A stretch of 64,000 nucleotides of DNA. It comes from Carya illinoinensis. Lineage: Eukaryota > Streptophyta > Magnoliopsida > Fagales > Juglandaceae. Positions 48,791-62,343 of the stretch are shown piece by piece. Within the stretch, counting starts at the first letter, position 1, and every line of letters starts with the position of its first letter. The notes under the pieces were generated by a model. That model saw only the letters and a list, made by a program, of their open reading frames with translations, did no database searches and had not been told where the DNA came from. The stretch lies in NCBI RefSeq assembly GCF_018687715.1, contig NC_056752.1, positions 2,108,001 through 2,172,000 on the forward strand, written 5' to 3'. The position numbers were made by a program, and so were the translations under genes.

Positions 48791-50861
48791 CCCAACAAAG
48801 GCATGGTAGCACTAAGGTCCATGAGGCTCAACTACAATCTGAGATAAAACAAGCATTAATAACAATTTAAAGATCAACACATGCAACAGAACTACAACAC
48901 GAAGGCAAAGCAGAAAGAGCATAAGATTCTGTTTTTTTTTTTTTTTTTGGTTTTTTTTTTTTTCCTGGGCTATTAAATTATGATAAAAAATAAAGTTGAG
49001 AAGAAAGGGCCAAGAGAGTAAAGAAAACGATAAAGATGAAGTAAGGATAAAAAATCTGGACAAGAAATTCCATACATATTTTTAATATTTGATGCACTGC
49101 TGGGGCATAAAACTTATTTCCAAGCTGCAGATATTTTACACTAATAGTTTACATTATTTCTAAGCTGCTGGAACCTAAACATACGTTTTGTTTTGCTTTG
49201 CTTTTCAATTTTCCTTCCTTGGTTTTCGCTTGAGAACCAGAAGTGGTTAAAAAAAAGGTAAACAAGCACTCAGAAGTAAAGCAAAATGACCCCCCCCCCC
49301 CCCCAAAAAAAAAACAATCCTCATTTCATCCCAAAGCCTCACACTACTAGGAGGAAACAAATAACCCAACATAATTTATTCTGCAGAAAATATGGTCCCC
49401 AAGTCAAATGCAGAAGACAATTTCATACACAAAATTATTGATGTTTCCTGTTGACACTTTCATAAGAGCACCAAAGCTTTTTCAGTTAAGAAGTTTAGGA
49501 CCCAAGTCAAGATACATTATCTCTGTAAAGCCATATGGTCTGTGTCTGTATCATTAGCTAGGTTGCATCAGAATTCAAAGGCACATATGAAGGAAGAGCT
49601 TGCCTATCTTGATAACAGGGACCCATCTTGGATGTGCTTAAAGAGTGATTTGTTTGCAAAATCCCTCTTAAGAAAAAGGAATTGCAAACTCCCTCCAAAA
49701 AAGAAGATACTTTCCAGTGACGGACTTTTAACTTTCATTAGAGGCAAAAATAAATCTGTGGTTTGGATAAATATTGGAGATATCTCTATTCTTCTTTTTT
49801 GGTCTCTTGAAATCTCAAATCTCGCCTATAGGAGATTGAAATATTGTACACATTTTATGCCATAGTAGCATGGATTCTACACGCGTGCGGGTACCAACGT
49901 ATTTGTAACACTTTGAAGATCCTAATGGGTTATTCGGTGTGTAGAGTATATTATCCACGTAACTTAAATTGTATGATTTGATTTGTAATGTTTAAATTTT
50001 ATTTTAATTTTTAAATTAAATTATGTCACATAACTATTTTGCTGGATATGTTATCCATACCGACTTATAATTTTTTTTTTCTATTACAAATTATAGCACT
50101 ATCTAATATTGTTGAGGAGATACTGTTAATTTTCAAATTAAATTATATCACGTAAATACTTTACTGAATATGTTATCCATACCAACTTATAGAAATATTT
50201 TTTCTATTTCAAGTTATACCACTATTAAACTTTGTTGAGGAGGTAGCGATTAAATAACCATTTAACTCATATTATGTTTTTAATAACAATTGATTTAAAA
50301 TTTATAAACACCTTGATAAAATGGGATAATAGTGAAGTTCCGTTGGTTTTTTAATTTTTTACTAGAAATAGTGTAGTGATATGTGAATATAAAAATTTTA
50401 TATGTAGCCATTTTTATGTATTTTTTATGTATGTTATTAATATGATCTTGGCTACATATTTTTTAATATAAAATAATTATTTTAATTAATTATATCAATA
50501 GAGTGAACAAAAAATACATACAACTGTACAATTACTCAGATGAATAATAGAACGTCAGGTGGGGCCACAATAAAGATCAGACGGTGGGATATAAGCAACA
50601 GTCCATTTGTAGGACAATCGGTGTGGTGCCACCAGTGCAGCCCTGCCCTCTCTCTTACTTTCTTATGACATTTTGGTTCAACTGTATGACTGTGCATCGT
50701 TGTCCATCTTTGACCACTCTATCATCTATATTCCTAGAAAAAAAACTAAAAAAAACACACAATTCTTACGGAAAACACACAAAAATTTCCTATAACTCAA
50801 GAAAAATTTAAGAAAAAAAGGGTGGGCAGATATTGTAGGGGAGTTTTCAGAATGTCCTAGG
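48791..50861. other. Gene-free stretch
   Basis: No supported gene. Contains poly-A/T runs near 48,930-48,962, a poly-C run followed by poly-A (about 49,290-49,313), and a diverged AT-rich repeat with motifs ATTTTGCTGGATATGTTATCCATACC and its partner (about 50,030-50,180). The 107-codon frame at 49,542-49,865 has no domain I recognise. Confidence 0.5.
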
Positions 50862-51341
50862 TTCAAGTTCAGGCGCAGTCTTCGGTTCCGAATGGCGTGG
50901 TCAGCAATGGAGCAGGCCAGTTCTTGTCGACATCGTTGTACGTTGGAGATCTTGACAGAATGTGACTGACTCGCAGCTCTATGACTTCTTTAGCCAAGTT
51001 GGTCAGGTGGTTTCGGTCCGGGTATGCAAGGACCTGAGTAGCAGGCGCTCCCTCGGCTACGGTTATGTCAACTACAGCAACACCCAAGACGGTTCGTCTT
51101 CTTTTTTTAATGTTTTTCCTTTGTTTATATAAACATCTAAATTTTGTCGAGAGGTTTTCTAAAGCTAATATGATGTTTTAGTTTAATAATCAATGGACTT
51201 TTATTATTATATGACTTCGCTGGCTCCAATCAACTTCAGAACTTCCAGTAAATCTATGGATTAAATGCTTCATTGTTAATGTGAAAATGAGTGTGGTGGC
51301 ATATTCTTATGAAAATCTTTGTAAAATTGTATTGTAACAAG

Positions 51342-52100
51342 TGTTGAAGTAGGTTAAAGTGAAAAGGGGTCAAAATGAACTCAACATGGCTCAAGCAGAA
51401 CTCATACATAGAGTTCGCTCGACATGCGTTTGATATTGCGCTCGAGCATAACTCAGACAAAGAGTTTGTTTGATAGGCGCTTGACATGGAGCTCAAGCGG
51501 AACTCATGCAGAGAGTTCACTCAACCCTCGCTCGAGCGGTAACCTATACAAAGAGTTTGCTCAACCCTCGCTCGACATGAAGCTTGAGTGATTTATGAAA
51601 TATATCATGCGCTCGACACACACTAGACACATAGCTAAAGTGAATGTTTAGAATTGTCACTTAAACTAGGGTTTTGAGGGCTGAAATTTTTGGGTGATAT
51701 AAAAGGAAACTTGTGCTCTATCCTAAAATGTGGAGAAATTGAGCTAAAGCTAAGCTCCATTTAAGAGCACTTGAGAGTAACTCACTTCCACATTCAAAGT
51801 TGAGTCTCTCTTGGAAAATACATTTCCATCATATCACACTCAAGATTAAATATAGTTGAGTCCATTGGTGTGAACATGTTCATTGGCCAGAAGGTTACTG
51901 GAGCTGCTGTTGATGCAAATATCGATAAGTTCTTGTGGGAAGCTATAGAAAGGTCGGAGTTTCGGCACTGCATGCGTACAGAGATCGAGTGAGTCACTCA
52001 TGGTATTACAAGCTGAGTTTAGCTACTATAAAAGTTTTGTGAGTGCTTCTAAATTGATTATAATAAATTAAAGTTTCTACAGTAGTGAACCCAATGTTTC
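51342..52100 (+). mobile_element. LTR-like sequence with GCTCGAGC-type repeats
   Basis: Begins near TGTTGAAGTAGG and holds four or five imperfect units of about 60-70 bp between 51,380 and 51,600, each with GAACTCATACAAAGAGTTCGCTCGA-like content. Then comes a region resembling R/U5 of plant LTRs. It lies in intron 1 of the PABP pseudogene. Ends are uncertain; it may continue after the inserted repeat at 53,476-53,690, where CACCCCCCTCTAGGTG is seen. Confidence 0.5.
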
Positions 52101-52340
52101 AAGTTTTGTGTAATTATATATCTACACTTGAATTTTGATGATAACAAATGAATTCAAAGAATAAAGGAGTTTCTAACTCAAGTTATCCACACAATGGAGT
52201 CAAGCACATGAAGGAACCAAGCATGAGCAAGAAGGGAACAAGTTCACATTAAAGTCATAGAGTAATGTTATAAATCTCTTAAAAATTTGAAATTAGGATT
52301 AAGGTTCAAAATTAATATTTTATCATAAAGCATTAAAATA

Positions 52341-53475
52341 CATTTTCCACATGTGCATGAATATTTTGAAAATTAAATTTGAAAATTTTGAAAGATGACT
52401 GATTGTCATTTTTCACATGTACATAACATGATTAAAAGTTTGAATTTCAAAATATTAAAGATGATTGATTGTCATTTTTCACATATGAATGTTTTATTTG
52501 AATATTTTTAAAAATGATTATTTTTTTTTTACTTATGCAAAAGGTAGATGTTTTTGTTTGAAAAATTTGAAAAGTAAAGTGTACTCCTTTTATCATATAC
52601 AAGAAGTAAAAAGATTATGTTTGAATTTTTTGAAAAGTAAAGTGTGCTCCTTTTGTCATATGTAAAAAGTAAAAAGATTAGGTTTGAATTTTTTGAAAAG
52701 TAAAGTGTGCTCCTTTTATCATATGCCAAAAGTAAAAAAATTAGATTTGAAATTTTTGAAAAATGAATGATGTTGTCTTTGACAATTGAAAAAGAAGAAT
52801 CTTTTATTTGAATTTTTTAAAAAAATGAATGATGTTATATTTGACATGTGAATCTTTTTAAATTTGAATATGAAGTCTCATATGCCTATAAATAGATCAT
52901 TTGAGAGTTTCACATTCACAACACCAAGAGCATACAACATTCATTCAAAGTTTTCATTCTCTCTTCTCTAGGCATTGAGTCTTAATCCTTATTCATTTTG
53001 AGAGATATATATTTTGCACTATATTATTCTTATTTCACTCATTGAAGAGTGTTTTCTGATAACCTACCTACTATCAGCTCTTGTATCAGTAAAAATGTGT
53101 GTATAACCCTTGTGCGTGTAGAAAATATTCTACACAGAGAATAGCTGAATCACACGTGTAAGGTGATTGCAAATATAGATGGTGTTCTACACGGATCCTT
53201 TGTAACGGTATTGTTCAAAAGTGTAATAGGTTTCTATCTCCACCTAAAGGAGGTTGAATAGTGAATTTGTGAATCCTCAAGGGGTAGCTTGAGGCGAGGA
53301 CTTAGGCAGTGGGGTCGAACTTCGTTAATATACTGAGTTTGCTTCTCTCTTACCCTTACTTTTTATAGTTATTGTTGTTTCGTATTTTGTTTATATTTTA
53401 TATTGTATATTTGATTTATAATTTTTATTTTTTTAAATACAACTCAATTCCCCCCTCTTGTGTTATTCATCTGGG
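52341..53475 (+). repeat. LTR-like dispersed repeat, copy 2
   Basis: Second copy of 1-1,018, same orientation: identical opening (TACATTTTCCACATGTGCAT), the same 61-bp internal units with one extra segment, TATA box CCTATAAATAG near 52,886, and the same CAATTCCCCCCTC end. Small indels distinguish it from copy 1. It lies in PABP intron 1. Confidence 0.8.
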
Positions 53476-53699
53476 CAAAAAGTGGATTTGAAGTGATGAC
53501 TTACACTCGGAGTGATTTTAAATTTTGAAAACGCTCTTCAAATGAGTTTCCACTTCATGACCAAAATTGTTGTGTTAATTATTTATGTGATTTTTCTTGT
53601 TGATTAATTGTTTGTTTGTCATTATTTTTTTAAATAGACCATCAATTTCGAAATACACCTATTCACCCCCCTCTAGGTGTTGTGTTGGGTAGAACAACT

Positions 53700-53815
53700 G
53701 TTTTTTCACTTTTGAATAGGTAAAGTAAAATATCATTGATAGAAGAGAATAGCGTAGCCCAAGTACGTAGGAGGTATATAAAGAGAACATCCATCTATGA
53801 GTTAGGAACTAGTAA
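53700..53815 (-). mobile_element. LINE 3'-end fragment
   Basis: Contains AGCCCAAGTACGTAGGAGGTATATAA, matching the LINE tail sequence near 9,075-9,100, in the same orientation. Very short. Confidence 0.5.
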
Positions 53816-56039
53816 AAAGTTTCACATTTGACTGTTATTTGCATTGATTTAAAGTTATGTTTACCTCTCATTGTTAATATAATACGCATTGCCTCTGTTA
53901 GTCTAGTTTTGAACATGTATATGGAACTTGTATTGGACCATTTAGATGATTTTTTTCAGCAACTAATTAGGATTGTCTACACGAATAGTGTACCAGTTCA
54001 TTTTTGTGCGTTGATTGATGAATATATTCCTGTAATGTGTTTTGTAAATTTTCCTTGTTGATAATAGCGACACGGGCATTGGATGCTTTGAATTTTCCTC
54101 CTCTGAATGGCAACCTAATTAGAATTATGTATTCTTATAGTTACCCTAGCATTCATAAAAGTGGAGCAGGGAATATATTTATCAAGGTACTCTAATTTTA
54201 TGATTTTCGCAGTTATATACTTGGAACCCTGCTAGTTTCAATGGGCATATTGATTATTTCTGCGATGGTTGGATCTGACATCTGGGATTTTTTCTTTTGT
54301 TATGCAAAATCTGGACAAGGCCACTGACAACAAAGCATTACAGGACACCTTTTCAACATTCGGGAATATCTTATCTTGCAAGATAAAAACTGATCATTTG
54401 GGTCAGTCAAAAGAATATGGTTATGTACAATTTGATAATGAGGATTTTGCTAAAAATGCTATTGAAAAGCTAAATGGAATGCTATTGAATGAGAAACAAG
54501 TCTTTGTTGGACCTTTTCTGTGAAAGCAGGAAAGAGAGTCCGGTTACAAATAAGAACAAATTTAATAATGTCTATGTGAAGAATTTGTCTGAATTAACCA
54601 CTAAGGAGGATTTGGAAAAAAAATCTTTGGTGACTATGGAAATATAACCAGTGTTGTAGTTATGAAAGATGGCGATGGAAAATCTAAGTGTTTTGGATTT
54701 GTCAACTTTGAAAATTCTGATGATGCAACTCGATCTGTTGAGGCCCTTAATGGGAAGAATTTTGAGGATAAGGAGTGGTATGTTGGTAAAGCCCAAAAGA
54801 AATATGAAAAATAGATGGAATTGAAAGGGAGAATCCAGCAAAACTTGAAGGAAAAGGTTGACAAATATGAAGGACTGAATTTATATGTTAAAACCTAGAT
54901 GATAGCATTACTGATGATAATCTAAGGGAATTGTTCTCAGAATTTGGTGAGATTACTTCATGCAAGGTTGGTATTGCACCCATGATAATGAATTAAACAT
55001 ATTCAATGTGGTGTGAGTTCTTCTTTTTTCTAGGTCATGTCTAACCCTTATGGTATAAGTAAAGGGTTGGGATTTGTTGCTTTCTCAACTATCGAAGAAG
55101 CATCTCGAGCTGTGAGTTGATATTCTTGATTGAATTGTGCATATTCACTTAATCAATTTTTCTCCTCTTGTTTTCTTGATTCTTTTTGTGCCCTTATAGT
55201 TTATTCTTATGATACGTTTTTTCCCCTTCTTTTTATGATTGTAGCTTCTCGAGATGAATGGTAAAATGGTTGTTAGCAAACCACTAAATGTCGCACTTGC
55301 ACAACGTAAAGAAGATAGAAGAGCAAAGTTGCAAGTATTTCTTTTTCTTTTCAATTCTTATTGGTTTTTTTAATTACCAATTTGTCACCCACATTTCATG
55401 GAACTTGAACTCATGACCTCACCCACCAGATGAACTTGTTGGGGGTAGAATTATCTTTTGGTTGGGTGAAATTACCATTTGAACAAAAAGATGTGTGTAG
55501 TTACGATTTTTCTTTTATTTTTATTTTCAATAATACACAAGCTCTGGTGCTCTAATGGTTAACAAGCATTGGGAGATATTTGATGAACTTATACAATCTT
55601 GCTTGTAGTGTTCTACAACACACTTATGGCCTTTTTTGACCAACAGGTAAGTACTGGTGCGGCCAAAATTTTTATATTTATTTTAGGGAAGAGTAACCTT
55701 TATTTCCTATATGTTTTTTGGAGGGGAGTGGTTTAAGTTCATGATAGTTGTCTAGCCTGTCAAAGACTTGGCTTGTAGCCATAGGCTGCTTCTAATATCA
55801 AAGTTCTCTTTTTTTCCTCTTTGCAAGCACAGTTTTCACAAATTCGTCCTACTGGCATTGCAATTCATGTGGCCCCTCGCATGCCCTTATATCCCCAAGG
55901 TGCTCCAAGTCTGGAATAGCAACTATTCTATGGTCAAGGCCCTCCTGCTCTTATTCCTTCTCAAGTAATTGCTTTTGTCATTTAAGCTAATTACTCTGTT
56001 TATATGTTCAATTTTGGTTCTATGTTTACACTTGGGAAA

Positions 56040-59000
56040 TGTGACACCACCAAATTCCATTTGAGATAGGACAGACATTTGAAGTGTCGAGACATGCAAC
56101 ACAAGGTTACCTGCCCCCGTTCATGACATATAAGATGCAATATTCCTAATATGCATCTAACATTATGCAATATTCGCAGCGGATAATTTTTTTCTTTAGC
56201 AATACTATGCACCAAATTGAAAATATCCTAAATGCTTAAAACATACTTCATACATAAAGACCCATTAAACAGATCACAACACTAGTCCAAAATGGTTATG
56301 ATCCAAAAAGTACTAGAGATGCAACTCCATTGTACAAGTAGTAATTTACATTAACTACTATATTAACATTGACGTCGCATCGTCGCTTAGTCAACTGTGT
56401 CTAGTTGATCAGCTCCTGATTCTCCTTCAGGTCCTGTAACAAGATCTACCATTCGGGGGGAATGGTAGTTGGGACTACCAAAGTGAGATTTGATTACAAA
56501 TCTCAGTAAGTTAACAAAAAATTTCCACACAAGCTAATGATGCATAGATGACAATAAAGCATAAATGCATAATCAAATTCATAAGTAATTAAAGTATAAC
56601 TTGGCGTACAACATAATATAATTGACATGACTTAAATTGAAACGTGAACTGAACTTGACTTGATATGAACTTGATCTGAACTTGACTTAACATGAAAAAT
56701 ACATACTCCACAGTTGTTGTGGTCCCATGTATTCTACGTGTAAATACATACTCCACAGTTGTTGTGGCCTCATGTATTCTACGTGTAAATATATACTCCA
56801 CAGTTGTTGTGGCCTCATGTATTCTACACAAACTTGACTTAACATGAAAAATACATACTCCACAGTTGTTATGGCCCCATGTATTCTACGTGTAAATACA
56901 AACTCCACAGTTGTTGTGGCCCCATGTATTCTACACAAACTGGACTTAACATGAAAAATACATACTCCACAGTTGTTGTGGCCCCATGTATTCTACGTGT
57001 CACAATTGCTGTGTCTCACGTAGTGTATGCGTCACAATTGCTGTGACCCCATACATAAGTAATCAAGATGAAACGTGACTGGAATATGAAATGACTGAAG
57101 CCCTGACGTAACATAACGTAACTTGAACATAACTTGAAATACATGACCAACTTGAGATAGAAACATTTCGTAATATGGCATAACATATAATAGACAACAT
57201 ATTTAACATGACATACTTGCAACAGTAAATATTACATGACTTGACATACATGTAATAGATGGTATACTTAGCATGACGTACTTGTAAGGTACAGTAATAC
57301 ATGACAGAATATATTATGTAACAGATAAAAATTGATGACAGAATAAATTCTGTATAATAGACAATTACGTGATAACTTGGTATGGCATGACATATATGAT
57401 AACACACATACATACACTGTACTTCCTTTACTTAGCACACATACACAGTAGACTGCGAGTAAGTTAAAAGCTAACTTACCTCGATCTCCGCGTTTCTTAT
57501 AAAACTTTAAGCGCGATCACGAGGAACTGTAATTAGTGATTCTAAAAGTTAGCACTAAATCACTAATAAATTGAAATATAGAAAATACTAACTTAAAGAG
57601 TAAAATTTTCATTTTACTCTCTGTATGTAAGAAAATGACCGTTTTACCCATAACTTAAGGATTTTGCATACTAACTCCAAAAGTCACCAAAATTTACATG
57701 CATCATGTAAATTTTATCCTCAATTCAAATATAAATTTAGAAAAATTTAAAACTAATCACAACTATTAAAACTCCATAGGGCCGAAATTTCCATATGCTA
57801 TTTCTATTGATTTTTGTTTCCAACTTGTTTTGATCAACCTTTTGATCTATGACTTATAAATATGTGATTTTCAAACCAAACCATCACATAGTTTTAAAAG
57901 ATATCCTAAAATATATATAAGCTTATAATTCAAGATCACATGGTTAAAAATTAACCAAAACATAAATTTAGCCAAGAATATCCACACTTTGGCTTATATG
58001 AATATCTATTTGTATAAAATTTTATATCTTTGAAACTAATATCAAATATTTTCAAAATAATAATATAACATGTATATAAGATGCTTAAGATCCTCCAATA
58101 AAATTATCAAAGTCATTGGAATAGGTTTAGACCACCAAAGAGTTAAACTTTCTCAAAACAGAAACTGTTTTTCCTCTTCTAGTTTCTAAGTTTCTAAATC
58201 TAAGAAACTATTTCATCAAAACCTTTAATCATGCAAAAATCTTCAACTAATAGTTAACAATACTCCATAAAAATTTCGGACCAATATCTATCCATTAGCT
58301 TGGTCAAAAACTCCAAACTATAACATATTCTCCAGTTTATATTCCAGAATGACCTTTTTATAGTTTACATAATATTTAATTGACCAAATGATCTTCAAAT
58401 GGGACAAATAAGATATCCACGTAAACTAAACTAAAAAAGGAACAACTTATATGAATGAGACTTTATGATAAAATACTTATAAAAGTTTCGAAATAGGCAT
58501 GCAAAAGAACTCCTAAAAGCTGTCCGAGAGAGAGTGTTTGATATTCTTTTAATGGAAAGTATAAATGAAAATAATTTCGTGGGGAGAGGTGGCTGGAGAT
58601 ACTTATGGATGAGATATGGAAGAGATGAGACTGGAGTGAGAGTTTAGTGTAGGACTCTCTTACCTGAAATGAGAGTTAAGTGTAGGACTCTCTTACCCGG
58701 AGTGAGAGTGGAGTGTAGGACTCTCTTACCTAATAATATCTACAAAAATCAATTCAAGATATTTTTACCCAATAATATCCACGAAATTAATTTAAAATAT
58801 TTTTATCTAATAATATCCACAAAATTAGTTTAAGATATTTTTATCCAATAATATCTACAGTTTTGAACAGACGTTTTGTCCGAAAATATGAAAAAATATT
58901 ATTGCGCCATAAGACCTTAAATAATCATCCGAGTCTAATGGCACAAATCATAATACATTTTGACACTTGTAACTATCTCCAATAATCAAAAACTTGTAAC

Positions 59001-59171
59001 TATCTCCAATAATCAAAAACACACTTCTGATACCATAATAAATAATAACACTAACTATGTAGTTAGACAAAAACCTATACGATTAATGGATTCGTGAAAA
59101 CTTATGGGGTCTTCACGAGGTTCCTAAAGTTAATAGAAATTTCACAATTGAACTTCTAGTGGGCTGTTACA
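56040..59171. mobile_element. 3.1-kb non-coding element, copy 1
   Basis: Begins TGTGACACCACC and ends GGGCTGTTACA, with short inverted tips (TGTGAC/GTTACA) and TG...CA ends. Flanks share GAAA (left GGAAA, right GAAAA). It contains the hairpin array (56,690-57,055) but no coding frame of note. It separates PABP exons 6 and 7. Likely a large solo LTR of an unnamed family; a non-autonomous DNA element is the alternative. Confidence 0.65.
56690..57055. repeat. Hairpin-unit array 1 (8 units)
   Basis: Six units with inner stem CCACA/TGTGG around loop GTTGT and outer stem AATACAT/ATGTATT (first unit 56,698-56,733). Then a unit with outer stem CTACGTG/CACGTAG and inner CACA/TGTG (56,993-57,023), and one with outer TGTATG/CATACA and inner TCACA/TGTGA (57,024-57,055). 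Units are 45 or about 63 bp apart. Confidence 0.85.
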
Positions 59172-59281
59172 GAAAAGTTCTTTTAAATCTATTTTCTCTT
59201 CCAAGTATTATCTGCTTGCTTATAACAGTTAGATATTTTACCACTTTGTTCTATATCCAAGGCTTCTAGTTGGGATATAGT

Positions 59282-62200
59282 TGATCAGCTCATGATTCTC
59301 CTTCAGGTCCTGTAACAAGATCTACCATTCGGGGGGAATGGTAGTTGGGACTACCAAAGTGAAATTTGATTGCAAATCTCAGTAAGTTAACAAAAAACTT
59401 CCACACAAGCTAATGATGCATAGATGACAGTAAAATCATAAATGCATAATTAAATTCATAAGTAATTAAAACATAACTTGATGTACAACATAGCATAATT
59501 GACATAACTTAAATTGAAACATGAATTGAACTTGACTTGACATGAACTTGATCTGAAACTTGACTTAACATGAAAAATACATACTCCACAGTTGTTGTGG
59601 TCTCATGTATTCTACGTGTAAATACATATTTCACAGTTGTTGTGGCCCCATGTATTCTACACAAACTTGACTTAACATGAAAAATACATACTCTACAGTT
59701 GTTGTGGCTCCATGTATTCTACGTGTAAATACATACTCCACAGTTGTTGTGGTCTCATGTATTCTATACAAACTTGACTTAACATGAAAAATACATACTC
59801 CACAGTTGTTGTGGCCCCATGTATTCTACTTGTAAATACAAACTCCACAGTTGTTGTGGCCCCATGTATTCTACACAAACTTGACTTAACATGAAAAATA
59901 CATACTCCACAGTTGTTGTGGTTCCATGTATTCTACGTGTAAATACATACTCCACAGTTGTTGTGGCCCTATGTATTCTACACAAACTTGACTTAACATG
60001 AAAAATACATACTCCACAGTTGTTGTAGCCCCATGTATTCTACGTGTAAATACATACTCCACAGTTGTTGTGGCCCCATGTATTCTACGTGTCACAATTG
60101 CTGTGTCTCACGTAGTGTATGCGTCACAATTGCTGTGACCCCATACATAAGTAATCAAGATGAAACGTGACTGGAATACGAAATGACTGAAGCCCTGACG
60201 TAACATAACATGATTTGAACATAACTTGAAATACATGACCAACTTGAGATAGAAACATTTCGTAACATGGCATAACATATAATAGACAACATATATAACA
60301 TGACATACTTGCAATAATAAATATTACATGACTTGACATACATGTAATAGATGGTATACTTAGCATGACGTACTTGTAAGGTACAGTAATACATGACAGA
60401 ATATATTATGTAACAGATAAAAATTGATGACAGAATAAATTCTGTATAATAGACAATTACGTAATAACTTGGCATGGCATGACATATATGATAACACACA
60501 TACATACACTGTAGTTCATTTACTTAGCACACATACACAGTAGACAGCTAGTAAGTTAAAATCTAACTTACCTCGATCTCCGCGTTTCTTATAAAACTTT
60601 AAGCGCGATCACGAGGAACTGTAATTAGTGATTCTAAAAGTTAGCACTAAATCACTAATAAATTGAAATATAGAAAATATTAACTTAAAGAGTAAAATTT
60701 CCATTTTACTCTCTGCATGTAAGAAAATGACTGCTTTACCCATAACTTAAGGATTTTGCATACTAACTCCAAAAGTCACCAAAATTTACATGCATCATGT
60801 AAATTTTATTCTCAATTCAAATATCAATTTAGAAAAATTTAAAACTAATCACAACTATTAAAACTCCATAGGGCCAAAATTTCCATGTGCTATTTCTGTT
60901 GATTTTTGTTTCCAACTTGTTTTGATCAACCTTTTGATCTATGACTTATAAATATGTGATTTTCAAACCAAACCATCACATGGTTTAAAAAGATATCCTA
61001 AAACATATATAAGCTTCTAATTCAAGATCACATGGTTAAAAATTAACCAAAACATAAATTTAGCCAAGAACATCCACACTTTGGCTTATCTGAATATCTC
61101 TTTGCATAAAATTTCATATCTTTGAAACTAATATCAAATATCTTCAAAATAATAATATAACATGTATATGAGATGCTTAGGATCCTCCAATAAAATTATC
61201 AAAGTCATTGGAATAGGTTTAGACCACCAAAGAGTTAAACTTTCTCAAAACAGAAATTGTTTTTCCTCTTCAAGTTTCTAAGTTTCTAAATCTAAGAAAC
61301 TATTTCATCAAAACCTTTAATCATGAAAAAATCATGAACCAATAGTCATATATACATGTTAACAATACTCCATAAAAATTTCGGACCAATATCTATCCAT
61401 TAGCTTAGTCAAAAACTCCAAACTATAACATATTCTCCAGTTTATCTTCTAGAATGACCTTTTTATAGTTTACATAATATTTGACTGATCAAATGATCTT
61501 CAAATGGAACAAATAAGATATCCACGTAAATTAGACTCAAAAAGGAACAACGTATATGAAGGAGACTTTATGATAAAACACTTACAAAAGCTTCGAAATA
61601 GGCATACAAAAGAACTCCTAAAAGCTGTCCGATAGAGAGTGTTTGATATTCTTTTAATGGAAAGTATAAATAAAAATAATTTCGTGGGGAGAGGTGGTTG
61701 GAGATACTTATGGATGAGACATGGAAGAGATGAGACTGGAGTGAGAGTTAAGTGTAGGACTCTCTTACCTGAAGTGAGAGTTAAGTGTAGGACTCTCTTA
61801 CCCGGAGTGAGAGTGGAGTGTAGGACTCTCTTACCTAATAATATCTACAAAAATCAATTCAAGATATTTTTACCCAATAATATCTACAAAATTAGCTTAA
61901 AATATTTTTATCTAATAATATCCACAAAATTAGCTTAAGATATTTTAATCCAATAATATCTATAGTTTTAAACAGACGTTTTGTCCGAAAATATGAAAAA
62001 ATGTTATTGCGCCATAAGACCTTAAATAACCCTCCGAGTCTAATGGCACAAACCATAATACATTTTGACACTTCTAACTATCTCCAATAATCAAAAACAC
62101 ACTTCTGATACCATAATAAATAATAACACTAACTATGTATTTAGACAAAAACCTATACGATTAATGGATTCGTGAAAACTTATGGGGTCTTCACGAGGTT

Positions 62201-62343
62201 CCTAAAGTTAATAGAAATTTCACAATTGAACTTCTAGCGGGCTGTTACAGAAAAGTTCTTTTAAATCTATTTTCTCTTCCAAGTATTATCTGCTTGCTTA
62301 TAACAGTTAGATATTTTACCACTTTGTTCTATATCCAAGGCTT
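59282..62343. repeat. Second unit of a ~3-kb tandem duplication
   Basis: Repeats 56,403-59,267. It starts inside the element (GTTGATCAGCTC...) rather than at its end, runs through the element terminus (62,249) and includes the same 90-odd bp of host PABP intron (59,172-59,267 equals 62,250-62,343). It is longer than unit 1 because the hairpin array has more units. So it arose by tandem duplication after insertion. Confidence 0.88.
59570..60150. repeat. Hairpin-unit array 2 (12 units)
   Basis: Same architecture as array 1, with about ten CCACA-type units and then the CTACGTG and TGTATG units in the same order. The four extra units account for most of the greater length of the second tandem copy. 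Confidence 0.85.

Noticed and set aside
49542..49865. 107-codon plus-strand frame
   Set aside because: No family recognised and no splice or promoter support; listed only within the gene-free stretch.
55373..55500. Possible further SINE in the PABP pseudogene
   Set aside because: A B-box-like GAGTTCAAGTTCC occurs on the minus strand, but the A box, tail and target duplication could not be shown.
56589..57222. Protein-coding frames across the hairpin arrays
   Set aside because: The frames exist only because the repeat period (45 + 63 bp) is a multiple of three; the predicted peptides are repeats without domains.
56690..60150. CRISPR-like regular repeats
   Set aside because: Units are adjacent and similar throughout, with no unique spacers, in a plant nuclear context. 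They are a structured minisatellite.
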